38,439 nucleotides of DNA. Origin: an uncultured Candidatus Poseidoniales archaeon (lineage in GTDB: Archaea; Thermoplasmatota; Poseidoniia; Poseidoniales; Thalassarchaeaceae). Below the pieces are notes generated by a model. It ran no database searches. It was not told the origin of the DNA and saw nothing but the letters and a program-made list of their open reading frames with translations. The stretch is taken from the NCBI GenBank assembly GCA_902514485.1, contig CABXQY010000005.1, forward strand, positions 1 to 38,439. The letters run 5' to 3'. How positions within the stretch are numbered: position 1 is the stretch's first letter; the number at the start of each line of letters is the position of its first letter. Below, piece after piece: positions 7,824 to 16,381 of this stretch. The translations under genes and the position numbers were made by a program.

Positions 7824-9326
7824 ATGTGTGGTATCATTGGTATTGTTGGCAGTCCAGAACATCAAGTTGCTTCAGATATATACGATGGATTACTGGTCCT
7901 TCAACATCGTGGTCAAGATGCAGCAGGTATAGTTACTTTTGATGAACATAATATGTATCACAGAAGAGCGAATGGATACGTTCGCGATATATTCAAACAA
8001 AGACATATGAAATCTCTCAAAGGATCAGTGGGAATTGGGCATGTCAGATATCCTACAGCAGGAAGTTCTTCAGTAGCAGAGGCTCAACCATTCTATACAA
8101 ACACTCCATTTGGAGTCAGTTTGGCGCATAACGGTAATCTAAATAATACAGAAGAAATATTAGAAAGCTTACTTGAATATGACCACCGAAGAATCAACAC
8201 AAGTTCTGATTCAGAGGCTCTACTCAATTTATTTGCTGCTGAGATTCAACGTTCACTAAATGGTCGCCCAGGTGGCATAAATATGTTAAATTCAGAAGAC
8301 ATATTTCGTGCAATAGAAAGAACACACATAAGGGCCGAAGGGAGTTATAGTGTCGTTTCATGCATAACTGGTTGGGGAGTGATTGCTTTTAGAGACCCCA
8401 ATGGTATCAGGCCATTATGCATGGGTACTAGAGAAGTAGATGGATTCAAAGAATATGTATTTGCTTCGGAAAGTGCTGCTTTAATGGCATTAGGGTTCGA
8501 ACTAGAAAGGGATGTTGAACCAGGTGAAGCGATTGTTGTAAGAAGAGATGGTAGTTTTTCATCCAAACAATGCCATCCTGAACCACAACATCGTCCATGT
8601 ATATTTGAACACGTATATTTTGCTCGACCTGATTCCGTAATTGATGGAGTATCAGTTCATGCAGCACGTCTTAGAATGGGTTCATCTCTAGCGCGTCGAA
8701 TTATGGAAATAGAACCTAACCACCAAATAGATGCTGTAATTCCTGTGCCAGATAGTGGTTGTATCGCAGCGCTTGAGTTAGCAAGAGAATTAGGTGTTCC
8801 TTATCGTGAAGGCTTTGTCAAGAATAGATATATTGGTCGTACTTTTATCATGCCAGGACAATCGGTTAGAAAAGATTCAGTAAGGAAAAAATTGAACACA
8901 ATTGAGAGCGAATTCATCGGCAAAATAGTGCTTATTGTTGACGATAGTATTGTTAGAGGAAACACCTCTAAGAGAATTGTTGAGATGGCTAGGAAAGCAG
9001 GTGCTACCAAGGTGTTCTTTGCGTCTGCTGCTCCTCCAATAATTCATCCTAATGTCTATGGAATTGATATGCCTGCTAAGAATGAATACGTGGCGCACAA
9101 TCGTTCTAACTCTGAAATTTGTGAGGCAATTGGTGCCGACTGGATGATTTACCAAGACTTAGATGATTTAGTTGAAGCATGCTTGGGTGCTGGTAATGAC
9201 AATATTGCTACATTTGATTGTTCCTGCTTTGATGGTATTTATGTTACTGGTGGTGTTACTGATGAATACCTTAACCGAATTGAGAAATCGAGAAATGATA
9301 ATGCGAAGAAATCTGTGTCTGTTTAG
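7824..9326 (+). CDS. purF: Amidophosphoribosyltransferase (PurF)
   Basis: 500 residues from the ATG at 7824, which places the nucleophile at Cys2 (MCGIIGIVG) after Met removal and is preceded by GAGGT. An earlier in-frame ATG at 7800 would leave an 8-residue leader. The N-terminal Ntn glutaminase domain has QHRGQDAAG, HVRYPTAG, HNGNLNN and SSDSEALL. The C-terminal PRTase domain has the PRPP loop LIVDDSIVRGNTSKR. It makes phosphoribosylamine, the first committed step of purine synthesis. The tail (SCFDGIYVTGG...LNRIEKSRNDNAK) resembles the proteobacterial/eukaryotic type, not the iron-sulfur Bacillus type, which suggests a bacterial origin. Confidence 0.95.
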   Translation: MCGIIGIVGSPEHQVASDIYDGLLVLQHRGQDAAGIVTFDEHNMYHRRANGYVRDIFKQRHMKSLKGSVGIGHVRYPTAGSSSVAEAQPFYTNTPFGVSLAHNGNLNNTEEILESLLEYDHRRINTSSDSEALLNLFAAEIQRSLNGRPGGINMLNSEDIFRAIERTHIRAEGSYSVVSCITGWGVIAFRDPNGIRPLCMGTREVDGFKEYVFASESAALMALGFELERDVEPGEAIVVRRDGSFSSKQCHPEPQHRPCIFEHVYFARPDSVIDGVSVHAARLRMGSSLARRIMEIEPNHQIDAVIPVPDSGCIAALELARELGVPYREGFVKNRYIGRTFIMPGQSVRKDSVRKKLNTIESEFIGKIVLIVDDSIVRGNTSKRIVEMARKAGATKVFFASAAPPIIHPNVYGIDMPAKNEYVAHNRSNSEICEAIGADWMIYQDLDDLVEACLGAGNDNIATFDCSCFDGIYVTGGVTDEYLNRIEKSRNDNAKKSVSV

Positions 9327-9354
9327 CACATTTACCAGTTAGGATGAAAGAGTA

Positions 9355-10869
9355 TTGTCGCTTAGTATATTCATGTTACCTACTATCGACGTCATCAAAA
9401 GTATCGATATTAGTGGGATACCTACTGCTACTTGCAATACCTCCGATGGCAGTATAGCCGTGGGTGATGACGATGGTCTCGTGTCGATTTTCAATATTGA
9501 GGGGGAGTTAACTGATTCATACTCGGTCGAGGGGAAAGTCACTGATTTAGCATTTATACAGAAAAATCTAATCGTAGGTTCTAGTATTTCTGGGATATCA
9601 ATTTTCTCAGATTCATCGGAATTTCATATTCCAAACCCTGGCTGTGAGATAATTGTAGTTTCAGGAATGAATTTTCTAGTTTCCGATGGCTCCGATTCGT
9701 TGTATTGTTTCAATTCTAGTGGAAAGTTACAATGGGAAAAAAAAATTGGGCATATCACTCATATTTCAAGTTCTGCCGATGGTTATTCAGCTATTGCCTT
9801 AGAAAATGGCAGTATCGTAATATTGGATCAAAGGGGGGGAGTATTGCATGAATCATCTGCCTCTGAGGATGATATTGAAACCGTCTCTTGTATGGTTTTT
9901 CGCCAAGATAATATTCTAGTCGTTGCTCGAAATTCTCTTGGTTTAATTATAGATAATAGGCCCGAAAATCGTATTGAATGTTGGAGTGTGAAAAGAGGTT
10001 TAATCCATACATGCGAGGTAGAAAGTCTCGTCAATTCAATTTGTAGTAATGCGGAAGGAGTCCTTCTAGGGTGTTTTAATGGGAAGTTATTATCTCTCAA
10101 GATAGACTCCATTTTTCAAGAACTATTAGCGGAATTCGATTATCCAGTGACGAATATATTTCCATGGGACGACGATGTCCTGATTGCTTCGTGGTTTGAT
10201 GTTGCCCGAGTCAATTCCGAAGAAGGTATTACTTGGAGTTTGGAGCATAAAGGTATAGTTGAGCACATTGTAAGCATAGGTGAGGCTAAAGTAGCCGTAT
10301 TGGGTGATGATAAAAAAAGTGGTAAATCTAATCCAATATACATCATAGACCCCAATTCTGAGACCAAATCTGCAGACTTTTTGTTTGAGGAAGAATTTAC
10401 TAATAGTCTGAATAGTTCAGATGAATTTTCGGGTGCACTCTCAGAAGACGAAGAAGAAGCATCATCTAGGAGGCCTGAGCTTCCCAAAAACACCTCTGAA
10501 ATTTTTGATGCATTGGATGAAGAATTACAGATAATAATAGATGACCCAGTAGTTGAGATAGATTTACTCGAAGATTTATCCAAATCTGCCAAATCGTTAA
10601 ATCTTCCTCCAATTGTGGATGTTGGTGAAGATAGAACAATAGCTTCAGAGTCTGATGGTACTGCAATAGTTTTACTCGATGGCAGTAAATCATATGATCC
10701 TGATGGTTTCATTAAAAGTTGGTCATGGGAAAATGAGAATGAGAAGGTAATTTCAGAATCATCCCAAGTCAAGGTTAAATTACCTAAGGGCGTACATATT
10801 TTTTATCTAACAGTATTTGATAATAAAGGTGCATCTTCTCGAGCAACTCTTACAATACAAGTGACTTAA
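9355..10869 (+). CDS. Beta-propeller (WD40/PQQ-like) protein with acidic linker and C-terminal PKD domain
   Basis: 504 residues from a TTG at 9355; the ATG at 9373 (MLPTIDVIKSID) is a good alternative. Residues ~15-340 are repeated beta-blades with WD/PQQ-like periodicity (VSIFNIEGELTDSYSVEGKVTDLAF, LYCFNSSGKLQWEKKIGHITHISSS). A Ser/Asp/Glu-rich linker (~345-410) follows. The C-terminal ~85 residues form a PKD/Ig-like domain (PPIVDVGEDRTI...LDGSKSYDPDGFIKSWSWE...VFDNKGASSRATLTIQV). No signal peptide is evident, which is odd for a PKD protein. Function unknown; binding or scaffold role inferred. Its end overlaps the convergent surface protein by 4 bases. Confidence 0.75.
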   Translation: MSLSIFMLPTIDVIKSIDISGIPTATCNTSDGSIAVGDDDGLVSIFNIEGELTDSYSVEGKVTDLAFIQKNLIVGSSISGISIFSDSSEFHIPNPGCEIIVVSGMNFLVSDGSDSLYCFNSSGKLQWEKKIGHITHISSSADGYSAIALENGSIVILDQRGGVLHESSASEDDIETVSCMVFRQDNILVVARNSLGLIIDNRPENRIECWSVKRGLIHTCEVESLVNSICSNAEGVLLGCFNGKLLSLKIDSIFQELLAEFDYPVTNIFPWDDDVLIASWFDVARVNSEEGITWSLEHKGIVEHIVSIGEAKVAVLGDDKKSGKSNPIYIIDPNSETKSADFLFEEEFTNSLNSSDEFSGALSEDEEEASSRRPELPKNTSEIFDALDEELQIIIDDPVVEIDLLEDLSKSAKSLNLPPIVDVGEDRTIASESDGTAIVLLDGSKSYDPDGFIKSWSWENENEKVISESSQVKVKLPKGVHIFYLTVFDNKGASSRATLTIQVT

Positions 10870-11507
10870 TCTGTTTCAGCGATCTCTACTTTACTCGTAT
10901 ACCAAACAACTTTTGCATTATTCTCCCATACATCATCATCTGACATTCCGTCTAATAGTATTGTACTTCCTACTGAAAGAAACGCGGGGTCTACAGTCGT
11001 ATTAGTCCCCCAAGGGAATTCATCGTTATCCTCTGCGAAGATATCCCAATTGCTATTTATGGTTTCATGATTTATGACTTCCTGTTCAAACATACGATAT
11101 TCGAAAGAAACAGATCTCAATGCATAATCCGCAACTTGGAATACACAATTGTGCGAAGGTCTAGTGAAAGTTGTATTTTCAAAAATTGTCATATTGAGGA
11201 TACATACTTGACCATTTAGCATCCCTTCACTATCTCCATTATCATTGTAACCGAGAACTAATGTTACATTTGTATCTTGATCTAATTCCTCGTGAATTAC
11301 TTCAACTAATGTAAATCTCAATCCTGCATCTCCATTGGGATCTAAATCAGAATTGTCAGGTACACCATCGTTATCAGAATCAGAGAGTCCTGTTTGATAA
11401 TTGTCAAAGACAATATCTGCTGTTGCATAACCGATTAATATTCCAACAAATATTGCAGATAGAATAGATATTCTTACATTTCTATCTTCGAACACATTGT
11501 TACTCAT
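10866..11507 (-). CDS. Membrane-anchored surface protein with one thrombospondin type 3-like repeat
   Basis: 213 residues. A short cytosolic N-terminus precedes one hydrophobic helix (VRISILSAIFVGILIGYATADIVF), which is a signal anchor. Outside the membrane comes a calcium-binding type 3 repeat (SDSDNDGVPDNSDLDPNGD), then a ~150-residue beta-rich domain of unknown type with two cysteines (QVCILN, HNCVF) that could form a disulfide. The same repeat type occurs sixteen times in the esterase near 30.7 kb. Role unknown; an extracellular, calcium-stabilised protein is inferred. Confidence 0.7.
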   Translation of the reverse strand: MSNNVFEDRNVRISILSAIFVGILIGYATADIVFDNYQTGLSDSDNDGVPDNSDLDPNGDAGLRFTLVEVIHEELDQDTNVTLVLGYNDNGDSEGMLNGQVCILNMTIFENTTFTRPSHNCVFQVADYALRSVSFEYRMFEQEVINHETINSNWDIFAEDNDEFPWGTNTTVDPAFLSVGSTILLDGMSDDDVWENNAKVVWYTSKVEIAETD

Positions 11508-11551
11508 AATTAAACCGAAAGGTCACCATAATTTCAACGCATTGCAACTAA

Positions 11552-12472
11552 TTAAGATTTTAGTTCAGAAAGTGCTGATTTCAGTGCAGGAATTGCCTCT
11601 TCCCAAGTTGCGACAATGCCATAGTCTGCAACTCCAAAAATAGGTGCATCCGGATCTTTGTTTATTGCTAAAATGTATTTACTCGACCTCATACCTGCAA
11701 GATGTTGAATTGCTCCTGAAATCCCTACTGCGATATATAATGACGGAGTTACTGTTTTCCCAGTTTGCCCGACTTGCATTCTATGAGGCATCCCCCACTC
11801 GTCAACAACTGCTCTGCTAGCCCCTACTGCTGCACCTAAAATATCTGCAATATCTTCTAGATGGGAGAAATTCCCTATTTCCCCCATTCCTCTACCTCCA
11901 GAGATGATAATATCTGCTTCTGTAACATCTAAGCGTTCACTTGCTTTATTAATTGCTTCTTGGATTGATATTTTGATATCTGCGGACTGATTAACCGTAT
12001 TGATAGGCGCCTCTCCTCCTAATTCCGCTGCTTCAAAAGCATTTGGCCTTAGTGTAATTACTGCATCTCCTGATATTGTCAGAGTTTCTACTGCTTTACC
12101 AGAATAGATAGGTCTTTTTACTGTAATTCCTTCTGAAATCGATACAATATCTTGGATTATAGGTATGTTCCTCTTGGCCGCTAATCTCGCGCCGATTTCT
12201 CTTCCATTTGGTGATGCTGAAATTAAAATTTTACCTTCACATACTGTATTTAACGCAGTACTCCATGCACCACCGTCAAAGATATCAAAGCATTCGCCAA
12301 CTACAGAAATTACCTTTTCAACTCCCTCGATACTCGCTGCTTCAGATTCAGCTTTACCATTCGGACAAATAACTATTGATTTCGAACCAATGCTAGATGC
12401 TGCACCAATTAATTGATACGTGGTAGGATGAAGATTTTCGCCATTTGTTTCTGCTATTATTGTAAAATTCAT
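11552..12472 (-). CDS. etfA: Electron transfer flavoprotein subunit alpha
   Basis: 306 residues from the ATG at 12472, which follows GAGGTG at 6 bases; the GTG at 12481 overlaps that site and is not the start. The C-terminal FAD domain is unmistakable: SGGRGMG, VGASRAVVDEWGMPHRMQVGQTGKTVTPSLYIAVGISGAIQHLAGM and INKDPDAPIFGVADYGIV. With EtfB it carries electrons from acyl-CoA dehydrogenases towards the respiratory quinone pool. It follows etfB directly, and the dehydrogenase gene lies upstream, so etfB-etfA and gcdH are probably one functional unit. Confidence 0.95.
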   Translation of the reverse strand: MNFTIIAETNGENLHPTTYQLIGAASSIGSKSIVICPNGKAESEAASIEGVEKVISVVGECFDIFDGGAWSTALNTVCEGKILISASPNGREIGARLAAKRNIPIIQDIVSISEGITVKRPIYSGKAVETLTISGDAVITLRPNAFEAAELGGEAPINTVNQSADIKISIQEAINKASERLDVTEADIIISGGRGMGEIGNFSHLEDIADILGAAVGASRAVVDEWGMPHRMQVGQTGKTVTPSLYIAVGISGAIQHLAGMRSSKYILAINKDPDAPIFGVADYGIVATWEEAIPALKSALSELKS

Positions 12473-12482
12473 TATATTCACC

Positions 12483-13238
12483 TCAAATTACATTTGCCTC
12501 ATTACGTAGTTTGGAAACAACTGTGGAGACATGTTCTGAACCCTCAAATTTTTGACCTGCTGCTTTTTCAGGTGGAGGGGTCTGTGAATCTAGATGGACA
12601 TTTGAGTCTCCTAAGTGAACGCCTAAGTCAGATGGAGTAATTGATTCAATAATCTTCTTTTTAGCCATCATAATTCCTCTGACGTTTGGCCTTCTAAGTT
12701 CTGTGGAACCTTTGTCAAAAGCAAAGACGCTGGTTCCCTGAGTAGATACTTTTTCTGAGCCAGCATTACTTGGCCTCATTGTGATATAGTTCCCATCAGT
12801 ATAACTTACTTCTGAAACTAAGGTTACGCATGTCGCCTCAAGTATTTCTGCAACTCCTGGGCCGGTAGAGCCTGCATTAGTGTCCGCTGCTTGTTTACCG
12901 CAGAGTACGACATCTGCCTCATATTTTCTAATCGCTGCAGCTAACAGTTGCTGGACATGAGTGCTGTCCATTACTCCTTCATCAGAAATGTAAACCAGAG
13001 TGTCTGCTCCTACGGCAGCAGCATCTGTAAGCATTTTCTTCGATCTGTCTGGTCCGCAAGTAATCGCGATCAGGACTCCTCCATTGTTCTCTTTCATTCG
13101 CAATCCAGATTCTAGGGCATATTCGTCATATGGGCTCATAGACCATTTACTCACGGAATTTTCATCAACTCCTTCTCCTGCGATTATTATCTTGGCGGTA
13201 GTATCTGGAACCTGTTTTAGTAACACTGCAATATTCAT
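12483..13238 (-). CDS. etfB: Electron transfer flavoprotein subunit beta
   Basis: 251 residues from the ATG at 13238 (MNIAVLLKQVPDTTAKI), preceded by GAGGG. It shows the ETF-beta signature: WSMSPYDEYALESGLRMKE, DAAAVGADTLVYISD, VLCGKQAADTNAGSTGPGVAEIL and the RRPNVRGIMMAKKK loop. It forms the AMP/FAD-binding heterodimer with EtfA, whose gene starts within 11 bases downstream. It lies 65 bases from the acyl-CoA dehydrogenase gene on the same strand. Confidence 0.95.
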   Translation of the reverse strand: MNIAVLLKQVPDTTAKIIIAGEGVDENSVSKWSMSPYDEYALESGLRMKENNGGVLIAITCGPDRSKKMLTDAAAVGADTLVYISDEGVMDSTHVQQLLAAAIRKYEADVVLCGKQAADTNAGSTGPGVAEILEATCVTLVSEVSYTDGNYITMRPSNAGSEKVSTQGTSVFAFDKGSTELRRPNVRGIMMAKKKIIESITPSDLGVHLGDSNVHLDSQTPPPEKAAGQKFEGSEHVSTVVSKLRNEANVI

Positions 13239-13302
13239 ATCCAACCCTCTATTTTCTCCGAATGTTTTTTCATGTTTCAATTTAACTAATCAATCATTAG
13301 TC

Positions 13303-14475
13303 TTATGCATCTCTTGTGAATGCTTGAATCCCCGTAATATGCCTTCCAATAATCAGGTTGTGTATGTCATGCGTCCCTTCATATGTTTTGACAGATTCTA
13401 AATTCGCCATATGTCTCATAATAGGGTATTCATCTAGTATCCCATTGGCGCCATGGATATCTCTAGCAACTCTAGCAATTTCTAGAGCAATGTCCACATT
13501 ATTCATCTTAGCAAGTGAAATATGCTCTGGGATCCAAGTCCCTGCATCTTTCTTTTGCGCTAAATGATATGCTAACAATTGCCCCTTCGTAATTTCCCTC
13601 AGCATCCAGGCTAATTTGTTTTGGACAAGTTGATAGGATGCTATAGGATGATTAAATTGTATTCTACTCATTGCGTATTCCTTTGCCGAATCAAAGCATG
13701 CCTGTGCTGAGCCCAGTGCCCCCCATGAGATACCAAATCTTGCATTATTTAGGCATGAAAAAGGCCCTCTAAGGCCCTTAACTCCTGGTAATATACGATT
13801 TTTAGGTATCTTACAGTCTTGAAATACTAATTCACTCGTAACACTCGCTTTAAGTGAATGTTTACCTTTCATTTCAGGAGCTGAAAAGCCAGGGTCATTC
13901 TTCTCAACTATGAACCCTCTGATAACTCCATCTAATTTCGCCCAAACTACAGCAACCTCTGCTATAGTTCCGTTCGTTATCCACATTTTGGCACCATTGA
14001 TTAGATAATGATCTCCCTTATCTTCAGCCTTGGTAATCATGTCACCTGGATTAGATCCATAATCAGGCTCAGTTAGTCCAAAACAACCTATCCATTCTCC
14101 ACTTGCCATCTTTGGCAAATAATGATTCTTCTGTTCTTTGCTACCAAAGTCCCATATTGGATACATTGCTAGAGAACCTTGTACACTTGCAAATGACCTT
14201 AGTCCACTATCTCCTCTTTCAAGTTCTCTACAAATGACTCCATAAGCAGCATATGAGAGTCCGGGGCATCCGTATCCTTTCAGAGGTGCTCCTAGAACTC
14301 CCATCTCTCCCAAGGATACTCTCCATTCGTCAGGAAATACTCCGTCTCTACACGCATTTTCGATGTTTGGTATGACTTCTTCATCTACCCAGTCTCGTAC
14401 CATGTCGCGGACCATTCTCTCTTCTTCACTCAATAACGAGTCAACATCGTAGAAGTCTAATGCCTCATATGCCAT
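13303..14475 (-). CDS. gcdH: Acyl-CoA dehydrogenase, glutaryl-CoA dehydrogenase type
   Basis: 390 residues from the ATG at 14475, 9 bases behind a GGAGG; an ATG at 14484 abuts that site and is too close. It resembles human/bacterial GCDH along its length: YGCPGLSYAAYGVICRELERGDSGLRSFASVQGSLAMYPI, GCFGLTEPDYGSNP, the C-terminal DIHGANGILDEYPIMRH, NLESVKTYEGTHDIHNLIIGR (catalytic Glu in YEGTHD) and GIQAF. GCDH oxidises and decarboxylates glutaryl-CoA to crotonyl-CoA in lysine/tryptophan breakdown, passing electrons to ETF. The etfBA genes next door fit this. Substrate is inferred from similarity only. Confidence 0.88.
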   Translation of the reverse strand: MAYEALDFYDVDSLLSEEERMVRDMVRDWVDEEVIPNIENACRDGVFPDEWRVSLGEMGVLGAPLKGYGCPGLSYAAYGVICRELERGDSGLRSFASVQGSLAMYPIWDFGSKEQKNHYLPKMASGEWIGCFGLTEPDYGSNPGDMITKAEDKGDHYLINGAKMWITNGTIAEVAVVWAKLDGVIRGFIVEKNDPGFSAPEMKGKHSLKASVTSELVFQDCKIPKNRILPGVKGLRGPFSCLNNARFGISWGALGSAQACFDSAKEYAMSRIQFNHPIASYQLVQNKLAWMLREITKGQLLAYHLAQKKDAGTWIPEHISLAKMNNVDIALEIARVARDIHGANGILDEYPIMRHMANLESVKTYEGTHDIHNLIIGRHITGIQAFTRDA

Positions 14476-14543
14476 AATTCTCATCCTCCGGCAATAATCG
14501 GTGCCAAATGAATGTTCCTAATTGAGCCAGTAGATTTTAGAGG

Positions 14544-15755
14544 TTATCTTTTTCTCCGACCTTTCCTCTTTGCATCTCTTTTCTCTTGCTTATTACCAAA
14601 TTTCATTGTCATCCAATATTGCATTTTTGGTGACGCAGTGTATGCTAGAGTTATTATTAGCATGGCTATTGTCAATGGTATTAAGAATCCAATAAATCCA
14701 CCGAGTACGATTCCAATGCCTCCAGATTCTTCTGTAGAGTGAAACTCTACCATTGTACCGCGGCTAGTGATTAACCATCCACTATCCTTCCCAGTATTCC
14801 ATGTTCCAACAATTCTTTCTCCAGAAATTGTAGCATCGAAAGATTGTGCATCTTCATTATCTAGCCAAGGATAAGTGGCATTCTCTTTGATATTATGTTC
14901 AAGCAGCGCGAAAGGCGCAACGATAATCAATGACCTAGAATCTTCTTGATGACTTAGGTGAGTGAATTTTCCCTCAACTCCTTTGATATCACTGACTGAT
15001 AATTTACTTTCGAGAGCTCCTGCTGTATGCAGTTCAATCATGCCAACTTGTTGGTCACTAGATACCGATACACAGTATTGGATATGATTAGCGGGACATA
15101 TCACACTAGTCCAAGGGTAGAAACTTCCTCCTATCCAAGTGAGAACATGATCTCTATCAATTATTCCAATCCCGTCCGTCGATGACGATATTACGCAGAG
15201 CATCAGGTCATTGTGACAGTCAATACTCGTGATGTCTCCTTCTCCTCTTCCATCAATTAAATGTGTTTCAAGTCCCCCATCTCCCTCCGCTCTAATCCGC
15301 CAAAGCCATCCATCATCTCCACCTACATAGGCCCAAGAACCAGCAGTATTCCAAGAAACAGCAGTTAATTGTGTTTGACCAAAATTTAGTTGTTCACCTG
15401 CTTGAGTTAGTGAATAATCATCAGATGTATAACGTAGTACCATTCCCTCATCTCCAACTAGGAAGGCAGTCCCTCCACCTGGGTGCCAATCTGCATGTCT
15501 CATAGTCTGTTTATCAGTTGCAGAGAGAGGTATTCTGATTTCGGGGTTATTTGCGAATATAATTTCAGCATAACTTTCGGCACCGTAAATCAAAATTCGG
15601 TCTCCTTCAGGATTCTCTGCTATTCCTTGAATTCCCAAATCATTTTCACGAGATATTATTGAATCTAACTCTACGGCTGAATCTGCATTAACTATTGGGG
15701 ATAACAATACAGTCATCATCACAGTAACCATTAGCACTGCCCGCCTTGCTCTCAT
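14544..15755 (-). CDS. Secreted/anchored beta-propeller protein
   Basis: 403 residues. The N-terminus is a signal peptide (MRARRAVLMVTVMMTVLLSP, likely cut after VNA). The main body has WD40-like blades (GILIYGAESY-type and SWNTAGSWAYVGGDDGWLWRI, CHNDLMLCVISSSTDG). A C-terminal membrane helix (GIVLGGFIGFLIPLTIAMLIITLAYT) is followed by a strongly basic tail (KQEKRDAKRKGRRKR), so the propeller is outside and the tail is cytosolic. Function unknown. A second propeller protein lies at 9.4-10.9 kb. Confidence 0.72.
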   Translation of the reverse strand: MRARRAVLMVTVMMTVLLSPIVNADSAVELDSIISRENDLGIQGIAENPEGDRILIYGAESYAEIIFANNPEIRIPLSATDKQTMRHADWHPGGGTAFLVGDEGMVLRYTSDDYSLTQAGEQLNFGQTQLTAVSWNTAGSWAYVGGDDGWLWRIRAEGDGGLETHLIDGRGEGDITSIDCHNDLMLCVISSSTDGIGIIDRDHVLTWIGGSFYPWTSVICPANHIQYCVSVSSDQQVGMIELHTAGALESKLSVSDIKGVEGKFTHLSHQEDSRSLIIVAPFALLEHNIKENATYPWLDNEDAQSFDATISGERIVGTWNTGKDSGWLITSRGTMVEFHSTEESGGIGIVLGGFIGFLIPLTIAMLIITLAYTASPKMQYWMTMKFGNKQEKRDAKRKGRRKR

Positions 15756-15856
15756 AGTAGTCGGAATACGAACATAGGTTTAGCCCTGTTTAATAGCCTC
15801 TCAGATGTTATCCTTCTCTCGTAGTATTGAATAACCAACTACTGTGCGCATTACTT

Positions 15857-16372
15857 ATGGAGAGATTCGACGTTAAGCGAGGATTAATGAAACAAATTAT
15901 GGCAGATGGTGGATTAGCGGTATTAGGAAAGAAATATTTTGATACTGTTGAAGCAGAGGGAGAGGCATCTTTTTCAGGTTCTCATGATATTATGATATCT
16001 ATTAAAGCACATTTTTCTGAAAGTGGTGCTCTAGTAATCGATGTCAAGAACATCCCACCTAATTTTGATGACCCTGAAGCAATGAAAATTGCTCAGGATA
16101 GCCGTAGAAGATGGACTCAATTTTTAGATGAAGCAACAGGATATAACTCGAAACAACGTGGAGATAAGGCCAAAGAATGGGCTAAGAAAGCATCCAAAGC
16201 TAAATCTGCGGTTAGTGCAGCTAGACATTTCATGAAGATGTCATCCAATGTTACAGAAGAGGTTCAAGAACAGGCTGAATCTTTAATTCAAGAAATCGAG
16301 TCAGCATTAGAACAGGGTGAAAATACTAGAGCTGCTGGTCGTGGCGAAAAATTAGATAAATTATTCAAATAA
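15857..16372 (+). CDS. Unknown protein (possibly DUF5611-like), in operon with TyrRS
   Basis: 171 residues from the ATG at 15857 (MERFDVKRGLMKQIM); a TTG at 15827 would add ten residues. The N-terminal ~75 residues form an alpha/beta unit with alternating strands (GEASFSGSHDIMISIKAHFSESGALVIDVKNIPP). The second half is helical and highly charged (RGDKAKEWAKKASKAKSAVSAARHF, VQEQAESLIQEIESALEQGE), probably a coiled coil. The strand pattern recalls a small archaeal TBP-like-fold domain of unknown function, but I am not sure. It lies 9 bases before tyrS, so the two are co-transcribed. Confidence 0.65.
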   Translation: MERFDVKRGLMKQIMADGGLAVLGKKYFDTVEAEGEASFSGSHDIMISIKAHFSESGALVIDVKNIPPNFDDPEAMKIAQDSRRRWTQFLDEATGYNSKQRGDKAKEWAKKASKAKSAVSAARHFMKMSSNVTEEVQEQAESLIQEIESALEQGENTRAAGRGEKLDKLFK

Positions 16373-16381
16373 GGTGATTCA

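Noticed and set aside
10140-10772. 210-residue minus-strand frame opposite the beta-propeller/PKD gene
   Set aside because: Serine-rich mirror of a Glu/Asp/Ser-rich coding region; the plus strand has clear domain structure.
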